Shown here piece after piece: positions 17,247-25,900 of a DNA stretch of 27,972 nucleotides. Source of the stretch: Paracoccaceae bacterium. Its GTDB lineage: Bacteria > Pseudomonadota > Alphaproteobacteria > Rhodobacterales > Rhodobacteraceae. Location of the stretch: NCBI GenBank assembly GCA_007134805.1, contig SLKB01000264.1:1-27972 (forward strand). Reading direction: 5' to 3'. Position 1 is the stretch's first letter; every line of letters begins with the position of its first letter. The notes under the pieces were generated by a model. The model was not told where the DNA came from, made no database searches, and saw only the letters and a program-made list of their open reading frames with translations. The position numbers and the translations under genes are program-made.

Positions 17247-20200
17247 ATGCTGATGCGCGAGGGATTGCAACTGGCCGGCGCGGCGCAGGCCGAACCCGGC
17301 CCGCCTTTGGCCTTCACAGCCGTCGCGCTGCTCAGCAGCCTCGCCCGCGCACGCGGCCCCGGGGCGGAGCGCGCGATATCGGATGCGCTGGGCGCGATCG
17401 GGGCGATGACGGGGTATGAGCGCATCGCGCTCCTGATGCTGCGCGAGGGCGCCGCATGTGATGTCACCCATGACTGGACCGCCCCCGGCATCACGCCCGC
17501 GCGCGATGTGCCCGCCGAAATCATCGCCCTCTGGAGCGTGGCGTTCCAGCGCGACGCGCCGATCCATATCCCCGACACCGCCGCCCTGCCCGACAGCCGC
17601 GCCACCGAGCGCGCGGCCCTGCAGGCGCAGGGCATCGGCGCGCTTCTCGCCATTCCCCTTGTCGAGGGCGGGCAGGTCCGCGGCGTCCTGCACTGTGATG
17701 CGCGCCGCACGCAGCCCAGCCTCGGCCCCGACGACATGTTCATGCTGCGCGCCATCGCCACCGGCACCATCGCCCTGCAATACCGCCTCGAGCAAGAGCG
17801 CGCCCCCGATCCCCGCGCCCCCGATCCCCGCGCCGACGACATGTCCGCCCCTACGGCACCCAGCGCCGAACTCGAGGCCCTGCGCCACGAGATGCGCGCA
17901 ACCCGACGCCAGCTCGAGACTGTCATCGAAGCCCTGCCCGACGGGTTCATCCTGCTCGACCAGCAGGATCGCGTGATCCTGCGCAACAGCCGGTTCGACG
18001 CCATGCACCCCTCGGCCCGCGCCCTTGGCGAGCGGGCTGCCTTCGGCGACATGCTGCACGCCGCGCTCGCAGCGGGCGAGCTGGACATCGCGGCGCAGGA
18101 TGCCGCGCGCTGGACCGCCGCGCGTCTGGCGTTGCGCGAGCAATGCTCGGAATATCGTCTCAGCGACGGGCGCCGGCTGCAGGTGATCGAGCGCCCCGCG
18201 CCCGGGCTCGGCCGCGTCGCCCTGCATGTCGACGTCACCGAATTGCGCCAGGCGCAGGAACGGCTCGAAGGGGTGATCGAGGGCGCGCAGGTCGGCACCT
18301 GGGAATGGGATCTTGACGCCCGCACCACCGAGGTCAATCACGTCTGGCTCAGCGTGCTGGGCCAGAGCGGGCACAGCCGGATCCTCGGGCGCGATGAGGT
18401 GGCGACCTATCTTCACCCCGACGATGTGACCGAGCTGGACGAGGCCCATAGCGAGATCTTCGAGCAGGGCCGCGACACGCTCAACGTGACCGTGCGGTTC
18501 CGCCACGCGCTGGGGCATTGGGTCTGGATGCTGCTCAAGGGCCGCGTGGTGCGCCGCGCCCCCACTGGCCGCCCGCTCGAGATGTCGGGGATCGCGCTCG
18601 ATGTCAGCGAACAGCGCGCCTATGAAGCCTCGTTGCGCCAGCTGGCAAGCGATGCCGCCGCCGCCCAGCAGCGCCTGCAGGACGCCATCGAGTCGCTCAA
18701 TAACGGCTTCGTGCTCTATGATGCGCAGGGCACGCTCTTGATGCATAATCGCCGGTTTCTGGAATGCAACGCGCCGGTCGCCCACCATATCCGGACCGGC
18801 GTCAAGCGCGACGACCTTATCGAGCGGGCGCTCGAGTCCGACATGTTCCTCGATGTCGAGCGCGCGCGGAGCACGCTCAGCAGGCTCACGGGCTGGTCCC
18901 AGCCCGCCGAGATGCAGCTCAAGGACGGGCGCCTCTATCAGGTCGAGGCGACGCTCACCCGCGATGGTGGCTGCGTGACACTGGTCACCGATGTGACCGA
19001 TCTGCGCGAAGCCGAACAGCGCCTCGCCCAGGTGATCGAAGGCGCGCGCATCGCGACATGGGATTATGACGCCGTCAAGGGGCTCAAGACGGTCAACCGC
19101 AACTGGCTCGCGATGCTGGGCCTCGCGCCCGACGCGCCGCTCGAATTTTCCGAGCCGTGGCTTGCCCGCGCCCATCCCGATGATGTCGCCCGGATGCACG
19201 AAAGCCTCGCGCGCGCCGAAGCATCCGAGGACGGGCGCGTCGAGGCCGAATGCCGGCTGCGCCATGACGACGGCACCTGGGTCCATGTGATCATCCGCGG
19301 CAAGATCGTCTCGCGCGATCCCTCGGGGCGCGCGCGCCGCATCATCGGGGTCGATCTTGACGTGACCCCGCTGATGCACGCGCGCAACCGCATCGCCGCG
19401 GCCGAGGCCGAGGCCCAGCGCGCGCGCAACCAGCTTCTTGCCGCCGTCGAGGCGCTGCGGGACGGCTTCGTGCTGTTCGACGCTGAAAACCGCCTCGTGC
19501 TCGCCAATGATCGCTACCGCGAGATCTACCCCCTGACCGCGCCCGTGATGCGCGAAGGCACCAGCTTCGCCGAGATCCGCCGCGTCGCCCTGCAAACCGG
19601 CGAGATTGCCGCGGGCGAAGGCCACGGTGACGGGCCGCGCGACGATCCGCAGGGGGGCGAGGTCTGCGATGGCGCCATGGTCGAGCAGCATCTCGGCGAT
19701 GGCCGCGTGCTGCGCATCTATGAAGTGCCCACCTCGGATGGCGGGCGCGTGGGGCTGCGCAGCGACGTGACCGAATTGCACCAGGCCCGCGCGCGCGCCG
19801 AGGCTTCCAGCCGCGCGAAATCGGCCTTCCTCGCGAATATGAGCCATGAGATCCGCACGCCGATGAACGGCATCCTCGGCATGGCCGAGCTTCTCGATGA
19901 CACGCCGCTCTCGTCCCAGCAGGCAGAGATGGTCAAGACCATCCGCGAGTCGGGCGATGCGCTCCTGACCATCATCAATGACATCCTCGATCTCGCCCGG
20001 ATCGAGGCGCAGAAGCTCTCGCTCGAACACCGCCCCTTCTACCCGACCCGGCTCGCGGCGACCCTGCGCTCGTTGCACGGGGTCAGCGCGCGCGGCAAGG
20101 GCCTGGATCTGAGCGTCACGGTCGCGCCAGAGTTGCACGAACCCCGGCTCGGCGATGCAGTCCGGATCGGGCAGATGCTGAACAATCTGGTCGGAAACGC

Positions 20201-20939
20201 GCTCAAGTTCACCCGCAAGGGATCGGTCGAGGTCGTCTTCGCCCCAGAGCCCGGCGACCGGATGCGGATCACTGTCCGCGACACCGGGATCGGCATGACG
20301 CCCGAGCAACTCGACCGCGTCTTTCAGGAATTCGAGCAGGCCGACAATTCGGTCACGCGCGAATTCGGCGGCTCGGGGCTGGGGCTGTCGATCGTGCAGA
20401 AGATCACCGGGCTGATCGGTGGCGAGATCGCGATCGACAGCGTGAAGGGCGAGGGCACCACAGTGACGCTCCGCCTCGATGTGCCTGGCACGCAGGCCGC
20501 CCCGCCGGAGCTGGAGGAAGAACCCGTCACGGCCCCGTCCCTGCCCTCGGGGTTGCGGGTGCTGGTCGCGGATGACAACACCAGCAACCGGCGGATCGCC
20601 ATGGCGATGCTGCACAGCCTCGGCATCGCCGCCGAGGCCGTCGAGAACGGCGCCGAGGCCTGCGCGGCCGATGCCGCGACCCCGTTCGATGTGATCCTGC
20701 TCGATATCTGCATGCCCGTCATGGACGGGTTCCAGGCCCTCGAGGCGATCCGCGCAAGCGCTGCCCGCGACGGCCGGCCCGCGCCGCTGATCATCGCGCT
20801 GACCGCCAATGTCATGGACGCGCATCTGGAAAGCTACCGCGACGCCGGCTTCGCCCATGTCATCGGCAAGCCCTTCAAGAAAAAGGACCTCGCCAGTGTC
20901 ATCGCGCGCAGCTTCCCCCCGCGCGATGCCACGCGGTGA
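17247..20939 (+). CDS. Soluble hybrid sensor histidine kinase with GAF and five PAS domains
   Basis: A 1230-residue two-component sensor without membrane segments, so it should sense a cytoplasmic signal. Domain order: GAF (about 28-190); a short Pro/Asp/Arg linker made by a 15-bp tandem repeat; five PAS-like domains at about 221-335, 339-455, 476-590, 592-710 and 729-845; HisKA with phospho-accepting His867 in FLANMSHEIRTPMNGILG; HATPase with N-box Asn984, DTGIGM and GGSGLGLSIV; and a C-terminal receiver with acidic pair Asp1109-Asp1110, phospho-acceptor Asp1153 in LLDICMPVMDG and Lys1208. PAS domains 1, 3 and 5 resemble one another (ALPDGFILLD, SLNNGFVLYD, ALRDGFVLFD), as do 2 and 4. Numbering uses the ATG at 17247; the ATG at 17253 has AAGAG better placed. 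A CtrA-type site precedes it. No partner regulator is adjacent; signal and output are unknown. Confidence 0.93.
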   Translation: MLMREGLQLAGAAQAEPGPPLAFTAVALLSSLARARGPGAERAISDALGAIGAMTGYERIALLMLREGAACDVTHDWTAPGITPARDVPAEIIALWSVAFQRDAPIHIPDTAALPDSRATERAALQAQGIGALLAIPLVEGGQVRGVLHCDARRTQPSLGPDDMFMLRAIATGTIALQYRLEQERAPDPRAPDPRADDMSAPTAPSAELEALRHEMRATRRQLETVIEALPDGFILLDQQDRVILRNSRFDAMHPSARALGERAAFGDMLHAALAAGELDIAAQDAARWTAARLALREQCSEYRLSDGRRLQVIERPAPGLGRVALHVDVTELRQAQERLEGVIEGAQVGTWEWDLDARTTEVNHVWLSVLGQSGHSRILGRDEVATYLHPDDVTELDEAHSEIFEQGRDTLNVTVRFRHALGHWVWMLLKGRVVRRAPTGRPLEMSGIALDVSEQRAYEASLRQLASDAAAAQQRLQDAIESLNNGFVLYDAQGTLLMHNRRFLECNAPVAHHIRTGVKRDDLIERALESDMFLDVERARSTLSRLTGWSQPAEMQLKDGRLYQVEATLTRDGGCVTLVTDVTDLREAEQRLAQVIEGARIATWDYDAVKGLKTVNRNWLAMLGLAPDAPLEFSEPWLARAHPDDVARMHESLARAEASEDGRVEAECRLRHDDGTWVHVIIRGKIVSRDPSGRARRIIGVDLDVTPLMHARNRIAAAEAEAQRARNQLLAAVEALRDGFVLFDAENRLVLANDRYREIYPLTAPVMREGTSFAEIRRVALQTGEIAAGEGHGDGPRDDPQGGEVCDGAMVEQHLGDGRVLRIYEVPTSDGGRVGLRSDVTELHQARARAEASSRAKSAFLANMSHEIRTPMNGILGMAELLDDTPLSSQQAEMVKTIRESGDALLTIINDILDLARIEAQKLSLEHRPFYPTRLAATLRSLHGVSARGKGLDLSVTVAPELHEPRLGDAVRIGQMLNNLVGNALKFTRKGSVEVVFAPEPGDRMRITVRDTGIGMTPEQLDRVFQEFEQADNSVTREFGGSGLGLSIVQKITGLIGGEIAIDSVKGEGTTVTLRLDVPGTQAAPPELEEEPVTAPSLPSGLRVLVADDNTSNRRIAMAMLHSLGIAAEAVENGAEACAADAATPFDVILLDICMPVMDGFQALEAIRASAARDGRPAPLIIALTANVMDAHLESYRDAGFAHVIGKPFKKKDLASVIARSFPPRDATR
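17800..17834 (+). repeat. 15-bp tandem repeat inside the kinase gene
   Basis: The unit GCGCCCCCGATCCCC occurs at 17800-17814 and 17815-17829, followed by the first five bases of a third copy. It keeps frame and codes for repeated APDPR in the linker between the GAF and first PAS domains. Confidence 0.85.
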
Positions 20940-21062
20940 TGCAGCGCAGCCATCCGTGCTGACGCTTCGGGCCCCGCGCCCGGTGCAAGCAGGGTCCTGC
21001 AGGTCTGACGCCACGCCCCGCCACACGCAGGGCGCGCGACCGCGACGCCCCCGCCTCAGCTC

Positions 21063-21320
21063 TCAGCGATCAAGATCCAGCGCCAGCGCATGGATGCGCG
21101 CGACCAGATCGGGGCCCAGCGCCGCATGCACGGCGCGGTGGCGTTGCAGCCGTGTCATGCCCTCGAAGCGTGCGCTGCGCAGACGGACATTGAAATGGGT
21201 CTCGCCGCCGTCGCGCCAGCCGGCATGGCCGCGGTGGCTTTCGCTGTCATCCTCGACGAACAGCTCTCGCGGCTCGAATGCCTGCGTCAAAGCCGCGCGG
21301 ATCTCATCACAAATGGGCAT
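21063..21320 (-). CDS. bolA: BolA-family protein
   Basis: An 85-residue BolA-like protein. Members of this family work with monothiol glutaredoxins in iron-sulfur cluster trafficking and iron sensing, and some act as stress-linked transcription factors. Seen: the alpha-beta fold pattern, SESHRGHAG (the family's variable loop containing a possible metal-binding His), ETHFNVRL, and the C-terminal helix motif RLQRHRAVHAALG then IHALAL with the conserved His. The start at 21320 has GGAAC and AAGGACC upstream on the minus strand. It is divergent from the J-domain gene, with a 120-base shared upstream region, and converges with the hybrid kinase. This is a short BolA of the type that lacks extra domains. 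Symbol is by family, not by specific subgroup. Confidence 0.92.
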   Translation of the reverse strand: MPICDEIRAALTQAFEPRELFVEDDSESHRGHAGWRDGGETHFNVRLRSARFEGMTRLQRHRAVHAALGPDLVARIHALALDLDR

Positions 21321-21440
21321 GTTCCGGTCCTTGCCTCTTCAATCATCTGGAAAAGATAACTAGACTTCCGGCCTGCTCGCGCAAACCCCTCGCGTGCAAG
21401 AGACCACCTCTGGGACCGCTCGGACGCTACAGGACAGTGC

Positions 21441-22076
21441 ATGGACCGCAAACCGATTTTCGACTTCGACATCCGCGCCTCGACCGACAAGAAGAAACGC
21501 GGTCGCGGCCGGCGCGGCATGTCGGGCGCGTGGGAAACGTCCGTGCGGCAATGCGAAGCGCAGGGCTGCAACGAGGACGGGAAATACCGCTGCCCGAAAT
21601 CGCCCGATCAGCTCAACGAGTATTTCTGGTTCTGCAAGGATCACGCGCGCGAATACAATCTGAAGTGGAACTATTTCGAAGGCCAGAGCGAGACCGAAAT
21701 GCTCGACGAGATGGAGCGTGACCGCGTCTGGGGGCGCGCGACACGGCCGCTCGGGGGCCATGATGAACAGCTCGCCTGGCAACGGCTCGGGGTCGAGGAT
21801 CCGCATCAGATCCTGGGTGACAAGGCCACCCAGAACCCGGGCCGCAACGCCGCCGCACGCGGCACGCGCAAGCTGCCTGCGACCGAACGCAAGGCGCTCG
21901 AGATCCTGGACGCGCGGGACAGCTGGTCACGCACCGAGATCCGCAAGCAGTACAAGAGCCTCGTGAAGGACCTGCACCCCGACCGCAATGGCGGCGCGCG
22001 GGCCGATGAGGACCGCCTGCAGGAAGTCGTCTGGGCCTGGGATCAGCTCAAGGAAAGTCGGAATTTCCGCGACTGA
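21441..22076 (+). CDS. J-domain (DnaJ-like) protein
   Basis: A 211-residue protein with a C-terminal J domain (about 150-211), including the HPD tripeptide at residues 179-181 in LVKDLHPDRNGG. J domains stimulate the ATPase of DnaK-type Hsp70s. The unusual part is the N-terminal 145 residues: a basic start (KKKRGRGRRG) followed by four cysteines (Cys38, Cys43, Cys51, Cys65) around FWFCKDHAREYN, which could bind a metal, and a Trp/Tyr-rich segment. There is no Gly/Phe region or zinc-finger repeat of canonical DnaJ. The ATG at 21441 has AGGA eight bases ahead. It is divergent from bolA. In Rhodobacteraceae genes of this kind often stand beside bolA; a link to protein quality control or cluster assembly is only inference. 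Confidence 0.92.
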   Translation: MDRKPIFDFDIRASTDKKKRGRGRRGMSGAWETSVRQCEAQGCNEDGKYRCPKSPDQLNEYFWFCKDHAREYNLKWNYFEGQSETEMLDEMERDRVWGRATRPLGGHDEQLAWQRLGVEDPHQILGDKATQNPGRNAAARGTRKLPATERKALEILDARDSWSRTEIRKQYKSLVKDLHPDRNGGARADEDRLQEVVWAWDQLKESRNFRD

Positions 22077-22266
22077 GGCGCATGGCGCGCGCCGCCGCAA
22101 GCAAGAGCGCGCGCGCACGCTCCGCCCAGCCCTGCCGCAAGGGGGGCGGCGCTGCAGGCGCGACCGGGTCGATCACCCCTTCGAGCCGCCTGAGCTTGGC
22201 GAGGTCGTGCGGGCTTGCCGCGCCGCGCGCGCGGTTGACTGTGCCTGGCCTGGGCGGCTTGCTCAC
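22048..22266 (-). CDS. Possible small basic protein, 72 residues
   Basis: A weak candidate. A GTG at 22266 with AGAGG eight bases ahead on the minus strand opens a 72-codon frame beginning SKPPRPGTVNRARGAASPHDLAKLRRLEGVIDP after the initiator and ending ARAMRLSRGNSDFP. It has an amphipathic helix in the second half and many Ala and Arg. It overlaps the end of the J-domain gene by 29 bases tail to tail. I recognise no family. If it is not a gene, the 364 bases between 22077 and 22440 hold nothing I can identify apart from the tRNA promoter. Confidence 0.33.
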   Translation of the reverse strand: MSKPPRPGTVNRARGAASPHDLAKLRRLEGVIDPVAPAAPPPLRQGWAERARALLLAAARAMRLSRGNSDFP

Positions 22267-22397
22267 GTGACACCTCTTGTTGCTGCACTGGCCTGTCGGA
22301 TGATCCCGATGGGGAGAGCCTGCGCGAAAACCGTAACCAATCCATGACCAGCACCCGGCCCGGCCGGAAAAATCACGCGATCCGCCGGAATTCTCTC

Positions 22398-22426
22398 TTG
22401 CGGGGCGCGGCGATAATTTGTAGATC
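22398..22426 (+). promoter_or_regulatory. Possible promoter of tRNA-Gly
   Basis: TTGCGG at 22398-22403 and TAGATC at 22421-22426 are 17 bases apart, ending 14 bases before the mature tRNA. The -35 element is fair and the -10 weak; an AT-rich GATAATTTG lies in the spacer and could be the true -10. Confidence 0.35.
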
Positions 22427-22440
22427 GCACTCACAGACGG

Positions 22441-22515
22441 GCGGGCGTAGCTCAGGGGTAGAGCATTACCTTGCCAAGGTAAGGGTCGTGAGTTCGAATC
22501 TCATCGCCCGCTCCA
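22441..22515 (+). tRNA. tRNA-Gly (anticodon GCC)
   Basis: The 75-base sequence folds as a full cloverleaf: acceptor GCGGGCG (22441-22447) with CGCCCGC (22505-22511), D arm with AGCTCAGGGGTAGAGC, anticodon loop TTGCCAA with anticodon GCC, and T arm with GTTCGAATC. The discriminator T is followed by an encoded CCA (22513-22515). GCC reads the common Gly codons GGC and GGU, which dominate the glycine codons here. A terminator follows at once, so it is a single-gene unit. Confidence 0.97.
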
Positions 22516-22519
22516 TTTG

Positions 22520-22551
22520 AAAAAGCCGCAGCCGAGTCGCTGCGGCTTTTT
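22520..22551 (+). terminator. Rho-independent terminator after tRNA-Gly
   Basis: GCCGCAGC (22525-22532) pairs with GCTGCGGC (22539-22546) around CGAGTC, extended by A5 upstream pairing with T5 downstream (22547-22551). The A-run/U-run symmetry means it could work on both strands. Confidence 0.92.
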
Positions 22552-22596
22552 CATGCGCGCCGCGCCTGCGATTTCGCGCGCACATCGCGGGCCTTG

Positions 22597-22611
22597 TTAA
22601 CACACTGTTAA
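22597..22611 (+). promoter_or_regulatory. CtrA-type operator in the tRNA-nrdJ gap
   Basis: TTAACACACTGTTAA is an exact TTAA-N7-TTAA, inside a perfect palindrome GTTAACA-CAC-TGTTAAC (22596-22612). A third half-site TTAACC starts at 22632. It is about 105 bases upstream of the predicted nrdJ -35 and 340 bases before its start codon. Confidence 0.5.
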
Positions 22612-22715
22612 CGAACTCGGCCGCGCGCGCGTTAACCTTCGAGTCTCTACCACCGCAAGTTGAGTTCACGCGCCGCGTCAAGCGAATTTTGTCGCAAAAC
22701 ATGGCAAATTTTTCG

Positions 22716-22744
22716 TTGACGCGTCCCCTCTCCTACGTCAGATT
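22716..22744 (+). promoter_or_regulatory. Possible nrdJ promoter
   Basis: TTGACG at 22716-22721 is followed after 17 bases by CAGATT at 22739-22744. The -35 is strong, the -10 poor. It lies in an AT-rich patch and would give a leader of about 200 bases that contains a GC hairpin (CCCCGGC with GCCGGGG, about 22838-22856). Confidence 0.4.
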
Positions 22745-22763
22745 GTATGAGCAAGCAGCCAAG

Positions 22764-22779
22764 CCACAATATCTGGTAA
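22764..22779 (+). promoter_or_regulatory. Possible NrdR box of nrdJ
   Basis: The stretch CCACAATATCTGGTAA matches the NrdR-box consensus ACACWATATATWGTGT at about 11 of 16 positions. A poorer match lies 31 bases upstream (about 22733-22748), the spacing usual for paired NrdR boxes, and overlaps the predicted -10. NrdR is the nucleotide-sensing repressor of ribonucleotide reductase genes. Confidence 0.35.
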
Positions 22780-22953
22780 ACTTTCCAAGGATTGGGGCGC
22801 GGCGGGACAGAGATCACAGCACGCAGATACCGACCTCCCCGGCATGGCGCCGGGGCCGGTGCTGGCTGTGCCCTCCGCCCTGCCAGGCCGAAAATTTCAC
22901 AGGTGCCCCAGGGCGCCAGACACACACGATCAGGCAAGAGGACGACCACGCAG

Positions 22954-25900
22954 ATGATGATCGAGCGGCATTTCACCACGGCAGGACAAGACGCTTACGC
23001 AGCGCTGGACTTCACCACCACTGTCTCCGAGATCCGCAACCCGGACGGGACAGTGGTCTTCCGCAATGACGCGGTCGAAGTGCCCGCGCGCTGGAGCCAG
23101 GTCGCCTCGGACGTGATCGCGCAGAAATATTTCCGCAAGGCCGGCGTGCCCGCACGGCTCAAGCGCGTGGCCGAGGACGGCGTGCCGGAATTCCTGTGGC
23201 GCTCGGTCGCCGATGACGACGCGCTCGCCGATCTGCCCGAAGACGCGCGCCACATCGGCGAATCCTCGGCCAAGCAGGTCTTCGACCGCATGGCCGGCGC
23301 CTGGACCTACTGGGGCTGGAAGGGCGGCTATTTCGCCACCGAGGACGACGCGCGCGCCTATTTCGACGAGATGCGCTTCATGCTCGCCGCCCAGATGGCC
23401 GCGCCGAACTCGCCGCAATGGTTCAACACGGGCCTGCACTGGGCCTACGGCATCGACGGGCCGAGCCAGGGCCATTTCTATGTCGATCCCTTCACCCGCA
23501 CGCTGGTGAAATCGACATCGAGCTATGAGCACCCCCAGCCGCATGCCTGTTTCATCCAGTCTGTCAGCGATGATCTGGTCAATGACGGCGGGATCATGGA
23601 TCTCTGGGTGCGCGAGGCGCGCCTGTTCAAGTATGGTTCCGGAACGGGAACCAATTTCAGCTCACTGCGTGGTGAAGGTGAGAAACTGTCGGGCGGCGGT
23701 AAATCCTCCGGGTTGATGGGTTTCTTGAAAATCGGGGACCGCGCCGCTGGCGCGATCAAGTCGGGCGGGACCACGCGCCGCGCGGCGAAGATGGTCATCT
23801 GTGACATGGACCACCCCGATATCGAGGAATTCATCAACTGGAAGGTTATAGAAGAACAAAAAGTTGCCTCTCTGGTTGCCGGATCCAAATTGCACGAAGC
23901 GCGTCTGAACGAGATTTTCGGCGCGATCCGGGCATGGGATGGCAGCACGGAGGATGCCGTTGACCCCAGCAAGAACCCCGCCCTGAAGGCGGCAATAAAA
24001 TCCGCCAAAGGCGCGATGATCCCCGAGACCTATGTCGGCCGCGTGCTGCAATACGCGCGCCAGGGCTATGACAGCATTGAATTCCCGACCTATGACACCG
24101 ATTGGGATTCGGAAGCCTATGTCACTGTCTCGGGCCAGAATTCCAACAATTCGGTGCGCGTGACCGATGCCTTCCTGCAGGCCGTCCGCGACGATGCCGA
24201 CTGGGAACTCCTGCGCCGCACCGATGGCAAGGTGTCGAAAACCGTCAAGGCGCGCGAATTATGGGATCAGGTGGGCCATGCCGCCTGGGCCTGCGCCGAC
24301 CCGGGTATCCAGTTCCATGACACGGTCAATGCCTGGCATACCTGCCCCGCCGACGGGCCGATCCGCGGATCGAACCCCTGCTCGGAATACATGTTCCTCG
24401 ACGACACGGCCTGCAACCTCGCGTCGATGAACCTGCTCAAGTATTTCGACGGCACAAGGTTCGACGCTGACGCCTACATGCATGCCACACGGCTCTGGAC
24501 GATCACGCTCGAGATCAGCGTGATGATGGCGCAATTCCCCTCGCGCGAGATTGCACAGCGCTCCTACGAGTTCCGCACGCTCGGCCTTGGCTATGCCAAT
24601 ATCGGCGGGCTTCTGATGAACATGGGCTATGGCTATGACAGCGCCGAGGGCCGCGCGATCTGCGGGGCGCTGAGCGCGATCATGACCGGGGTGTCCTACG
24701 CCACCTCGGCCGAGATGGCGGCCGAACTCGGCGCCTTCCCCGGCTATGCGAAAAACGCCGACCACATGCTGCGGGTGATCCGCAACCACCGCCGCGCAGC
24801 CCATGGCAAGACCGATTTCGAGGGCGTGAATGTCGCCCCCGTCATCCTCGACGCCGCCAACTGCCCCGACAAGACGCTGGTGGGGCTCGCCCGCGCTGCC
24901 TGGGACGAGGCGCTCAGCATGGGCGAGAAGCACGGCTTCCGCAACGCGCAGGCCACTGTCATCGCCCCCACCGGCACGATCGGGCTGGTGATGGATTGCG
25001 ACACCACCGGGATCGAGCCCGATTTCGCGCTGGTGAAATTCAAGAAGCTCGCCGGGGGCGGGTATTTCAAGATCATCAACCAGTCGGTCCCGGCCGCCCT
25101 GCGCAAGCTGGGCTACCGCGAGGCCGAGATCAGCGAGATCACCGCCCATGCCGAAGGGCATGGCAGCCTCGGCCAGGCACCCGGCATCAATCACACAAGC
25201 CTGCTTGGCCACGGCTTCGGCAAGGAAGAGATCGCCAGGATCGAGGCAGCACTGCCCTCGGCCTTCGATATCCGCTTCGTCTTCAACCAGTGGACGCTGG
25301 GCGAGGCCTTCTGCCGCGAGACGCTGGGCATCCCGGCCGAGAAGCTCAACGATCCGGGCTTCGACCTGCTGCGCCATCTCGGCTTCACGAAAGCGCAGAT
25401 CGAGGCGGCCAATGACCATGTCTGCGGCACCATGACGCTCGAGGGCGCGCCGCATCTGAAACCCGAACATTACGTGGTCTTCGACTGCGCCAATCCCTGC
25501 GGGAAGAAGGGCACGCGGTATCTCTCCGTCGAAAGCCACATCCGCATGATGGCGGCGGCGCAAAGCTTCGTCTCGGGCGCGATTTCCAAGACGATCAACA
25601 TGCCCAATTCGGCCACGATCGAAGATACGCTCGCCGCCTACGAATTGAGCTGGTCGCTGGGCATCAAGGCCAATGCGCTCTATCGGGACGGCTCGAAACT
25701 CAGCCAGCCGCTGGCCGCGGCGCTGATCGACGATGATGACGCGGCCGAGGAAATCCTCGCCTCGGGCTCGACAACCGAAAAGGCCCAGGTGCTGGCCGAG
25801 AAGATCATCGAGAAGGTGATCGTCAAGGAAGTCATCCGCCGCGACCGCCTGAAACTGCCCGAGCGCCGCAAGGGCTACACCCAGAAGGCCATCGTCGGCG

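Noticed and set aside
22780..22953. A cobalamin riboswitch in the nrdJ leader
   Set aside because: The enzyme uses adenosylcobalamin, so I looked for the B12 box (GCCACTG) and the conserved core around it. Neither is seen; only a simple GC hairpin is present.
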